Assembly: GCF_003443895.1 (NCBI RefSeq)
Contig: NZ_QQOA01000012.1
Location: 1,294-65,293, forward strand
DNA length: 64,000 nucleotides
Source: Paraburkholderia phosphatilytica
Lineage (GTDB): Bacteria; Pseudomonadota; Gammaproteobacteria; Burkholderiales; Burkholderiaceae
Direction of reading: 5' to 3'
A model generated the notes under the pieces. The model was not told where the DNA came from, ran no database searches, and saw only the letters and a program-made list of their open reading frames with translations. This document shows positions 62,291-64,000 of this stretch, piece after piece. The position numbers and the translations under genes were made by a program. Each line of letters begins with the position of its first letter. The first letter of the stretch is position 1.

Positions 62291-62488
62291 ATGCCTCGCT
62301 CTGCTATCACACGGATAACGCTGGAGATTGAGCGAGACGGCCGTGTGCATCGCTACCCGGTGAATACGGCCGTGATGCTGCCGCCTCGTGAGCGCCACTA
62401 CACGGGATTCTTGTATCACGGTATGCCGCTCGATGTGATGCTCTACGGCGTCGACCCGAAAGCGGCCAAGCACGTACAGCCTGGCTGA
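62291..62488 (+). CDS. Hypothetical phage protein
   Basis: A 65-residue protein (SAITRITLEIERDGRVHRYP, HYTGFLYHGMPLDVMLYGVD), 4 bases after the HD protein. Not recognised. Followed by about 220 bases with no clear gene. Confidence 0.6.
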   Translation: MPRSAITRITLEIERDGRVHRYPVNTAVMLPPRERHYTGFLYHGMPLDVMLYGVDPKAAKHVQPG

Positions 62489-62706
62489 CAAGTCAAGGGA
62501 GAGAGGTAAGCGCACTACGTTGGACGACAACCCGGCACGGTTCGGGATTGGTGTAGTCCCCTGTGCGCGTGGAGACGCGATCTTTGCGGCGTCGCGTCCG
62601 ATGGGTGTGATTCGGCTTGCTCAGTCGTGGCATTGACCTGTGTCGGCTGTCTATGGCCGTAACGCTCATCGCGCCGCCTCTCTCCCACCTAACAACGGGG
62701 AATCCC

Positions 62707-62868
62707 ATGAACGTGCTCGAAACGTATCTCCCGGCGTTCATTCGAACCGGTCAGACAGGTCAACACGAGTGGATGAGCATTCGCAGCCAAGGGAGCACGG
62801 TTATCCACATTGCAGACCGGAAAGCATGGCGCGAACGCAGGGAGGCGCATGAAAGCAACCATAAATGA
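62707..62868 (+). CDS. Hypothetical small phage protein
   Basis: 53 residues (NVLETYLPAFIRTGQTGQHE), GGGG before ATG 62707. Overlaps the next gene by 20 bases. Not recognised. Confidence 0.55.
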   Translation: MNVLETYLPAFIRTGQTGQHEWMSIRSQGSTVIHIADRKAWRERREAHESNHK

Positions 62869-63046
62869 AAGCGGAACCCTCGTTATCGAGGCGGAAACGG
62901 GCCTAGAAACGTTCGCGCTCAAGAAGTGGAGCGAGGGTATCAAGTGGGATGCGGCGAGCGCGTTTGGCGTGCGTATGTGGCTTGAAGGTGCACCCGCCGA
63001 TCGTCATTCCGGCATCGAGCCGTTATCCCGGAACCAAAGCCCATGA
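62849..63046 (+). CDS. Hypothetical small phage protein
   Basis: 65 residues (KATINESGTLVIEAETGLET, FALKKWSEGIKWDA), GGAGG three bases before ATG 62849. Stop overlaps the next start (ATGA). Not recognised. Confidence 0.6.
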   Translation: MKATINESGTLVIEAETGLETFALKKWSEGIKWDAASAFGVRMWLEGAPADRHSGIEPLSRNQSP

Positions 63047-63297
63047 CCCAGGCGCGCGCGGATGGCGATTTGCGTATCGGCCCGGATGGTGAGGTTGTGA
63101 CGATGAGCGCGGAGGAAATGGCCGCGTACATTGCGGCCACATTGCGGCGCACGTTTCTGGAGTGTCCGCATCCCATCAATCGGGAGCGGGCGACAGAATG
63201 CGCGATGGTCGTGTCTCATCACTTCTATCTGCCTGTTCGCCCGTATTTTGTCTTAACTGTCCACCTACAGGAATCGTATGGCCCGTCAACCGGCTGA
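63043..63297 (+). CDS. Hypothetical small phage protein
   Basis: 84 residues (GDLRIGPDGEVVTMSAEEMA, CAMVVSHHFYLPVRPYFV), coupled to the previous gene by ATGA. Not recognised. Confidence 0.6.
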   Translation: MTQARADGDLRIGPDGEVVTMSAEEMAAYIAATLRRTFLECPHPINRERATECAMVVSHHFYLPVRPYFVLTVHLQESYGPSTG

Positions 63298-63448
63298 AAT
63301 CCGCGCATTCGTGCGCAACCAACGTCAGTTCCACGAGCGTATGCGCGCGGTCCACATGGAAGCGCGCCAGCGTATGCGTAAGAGCCCGATCCGGGTCGCG
63401 GTCGAACTGCTGTTCATGCATGCTGGAGTGCGCCATGTCGGCGCCTGA
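63278..63448 (+). CDS. 56-residue basic phage protein
   Basis: ARQPAEIRAFVRNQRQFHER, MRKSPIRVAVELLFMHAGV; AGGA lies 5 bases before ATG 63278. Overlaps both neighbours by 20 and 14 bases. Not recognised. Confidence 0.55.
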   Translation: MARQPAEIRAFVRNQRQFHERMRAVHMEARQRMRKSPIRVAVELLFMHAGVRHVGA

Positions 63449-63617
63449 CGTACTTCTGAGCGCGGTGAACATACCGCGCGCCAGAGCGTTCCATCCGCTA
63501 GACGGCTTCACGCTTGGCGATGACTGGATATGGCACGAGGATGACGCGCACTATCTGGCGCGCGCCGACAGCCTCTTGTCCAGCATCCTTGCTCGTGTGC
63601 GGGAACTGCGCGGTTAA
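63435..63617 (+). CDS. Hypothetical small phage protein
   Basis: 60 residues (SAPDVLLSAVNIPRARAFHP, DDWIWHEDDAHYLARAD). Overlaps the previous gene by 14 bases; a terminator follows at 63625. Not recognised. Confidence 0.6.
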   Translation: MSAPDVLLSAVNIPRARAFHPLDGFTLGDDWIWHEDDAHYLARADSLLSSILARVRELRG

Positions 63618-63624
63618 AAGCAAT

Positions 63625-63657
63625 TTCCGCTCGCAGACTATCTTCATGCGAGCGGAA
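63625..63657 (+). terminator. Strong hairpin terminator with operator half-site in the loop
   Basis: 11-bp perfect stem TTCCGCTCGCA/TGCGAGCGGAA, 11-base loop GACTATCTTCA, then CGTTTCTTTC. The loop contains CTATC-TTCA as in the operator at 56007. Serves the rightward small genes, perhaps also the convergent gene at 63698. Confidence 0.7.
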
Positions 63658-63697
63658 CGTTTCTTTCGGCAGCGCGGCGCATCGCAAGAATTCACTC

Positions 63698-63901
63698 TCA
63701 GATGCCGTACCGGCGAGATAGTTCGTAATCCGCTTCGCTCTGCTCGTGCGGTTCCTCTCGGTATTCCGGCTTATGCTCGCGGCAGTAGTTTCGGTTTTTG
63801 TGCCGATAGATAGCCGGTACGCGAGCAGATTTTGATCCTCCGCACACGCAGCAGTACGCCTTCCCGCCCTTCTGGATCATCTTGGGTGTAATGCGCTTCA
63901 T
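63698..63901 (-). CDS. Zinc-finger-like small phage protein
   Basis: A 67-residue protein with CCVCGGSK and YCREHKPEYREE, a possible C2-CH zinc site. Start ATG 63901 follows GGGACTCC. Only 10 bases separate it from the rightward start at 63912. Not recognised. Confidence 0.6.
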   Translation of the reverse strand: MKRITPKMIQKGGKAYCCVCGGSKSARVPAIYRHKNRNYCREHKPEYREEPHEQSEADYELSRRYGI

Positions 63902-63911
63902 TGGAGTCCCT

Positions 63912-64000
63912 ATGCTGATGGTTGAAATGCGGGGCATCGACGGCTCCGTCGTCCGCGTGCCGATGGTTCCCGGCGTGCCGAACCCGCCGACGTTCGAAAA
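63912..64000 (+). CDS. Partial phage gene running off the right edge
   Basis: Frame opens LMVEMRGIDGSVVRVPMVPG and stays open to the window end. GGAG lies 5 bases before ATG 63912. Too short to name. Confidence 0.4.
   Translation, partial: MLMVEMRGIDGSVVRVPMVPGVPNPPTFE

Overview
The window reads as a chromosomal stretch of a Burkholderia-group betaproteobacterium (Paraburkholderia, Burkholderia or Caballeronia). Evidence is the high GC content with strong third-position GC bias, and gene families typical of that group: a BPSS1780-type membrane protein, DUF4148 and DUF3175 proteins, a FUSC/DUF1656/HlyD/NodT efflux operon, and the mltG-tmk-holB-tatD order. No rRNA and no CRISPR array was seen.

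Left part (1-45.8 kb), host genes. The left edge carries the 5' end of a group II intron lying just behind the terminator of ahpF. ahpC and ahpF follow, with a candidate OxyR site upstream of ahpC. Next comes a divergent cluster: an FAD-linked oxidase and a 2-oxoglutarate/Fe(II) oxygenase leftward; a polar amino acid ABC transporter and a HutC-like GntR regulator rightward. Matching palindromes GGTATATAC[C/T] sit in the shared promoter region. Then come a PadR/DUF1700 pair with a duplicated 12-bp operator candidate, a complete MarR-FUSC-DUF1656-HlyD-NodT efflux operon, LysR, a universal stress protein, an MFS transporter under tandem FadR-type operators, a short-chain dehydrogenase, MgtC, a flavoprotein, a diguanylate cyclase, DUF4148, DUF3175, a phosphoribosyltransferase, galU, a secreted beta-propeller with an EF-hand-like loop, YciI, PsiF, a SYLF lipoprotein, a GT4 glycosyltransferase, otsA, a Rap1a-like protein, an ankyrin protein, tatD, GNAT, holB, tmk and mltG.

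Right part (about 45.9 kb to the end), a prophage entered by its integrase. A tyrosine integrase lies upstream of mltG and reads away from it. A leftward block (58.7 to 47.1 kb) carries a Cro-like protein, a lambda-O-like initiator with iteron-like repeats inside the gene, a DnaC-type loader, a Sak4-like ATPase, an SSB-like protein, a ParB-like protein, a DnaQ-like exonuclease, a VRR-NUC nuclease, NinB, a cytosine-methylase-like protein, Ref and PrtN. A rightward block carries a repressor-like protein, an sRNA-sized transcript candidate, tRNA-Asn(GTT) and tRNA-Gln(TTG), structured non-coding DNA, a small-alarmone-hydrolase-like HD protein with a new C-terminal repeat region, and a run of tiny overlapping genes reaching the window edge.

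The most striking signal is a dispersed operator, CTATC-N5-GATAG. It recurs at the head of most prophage transcription units, usually in the spacer between a TTGNNN -35 and a TATNAT-like -10. The leftward genes therefore look like a set of separately promoted units under one regulator rather than one long lambda-like operon.
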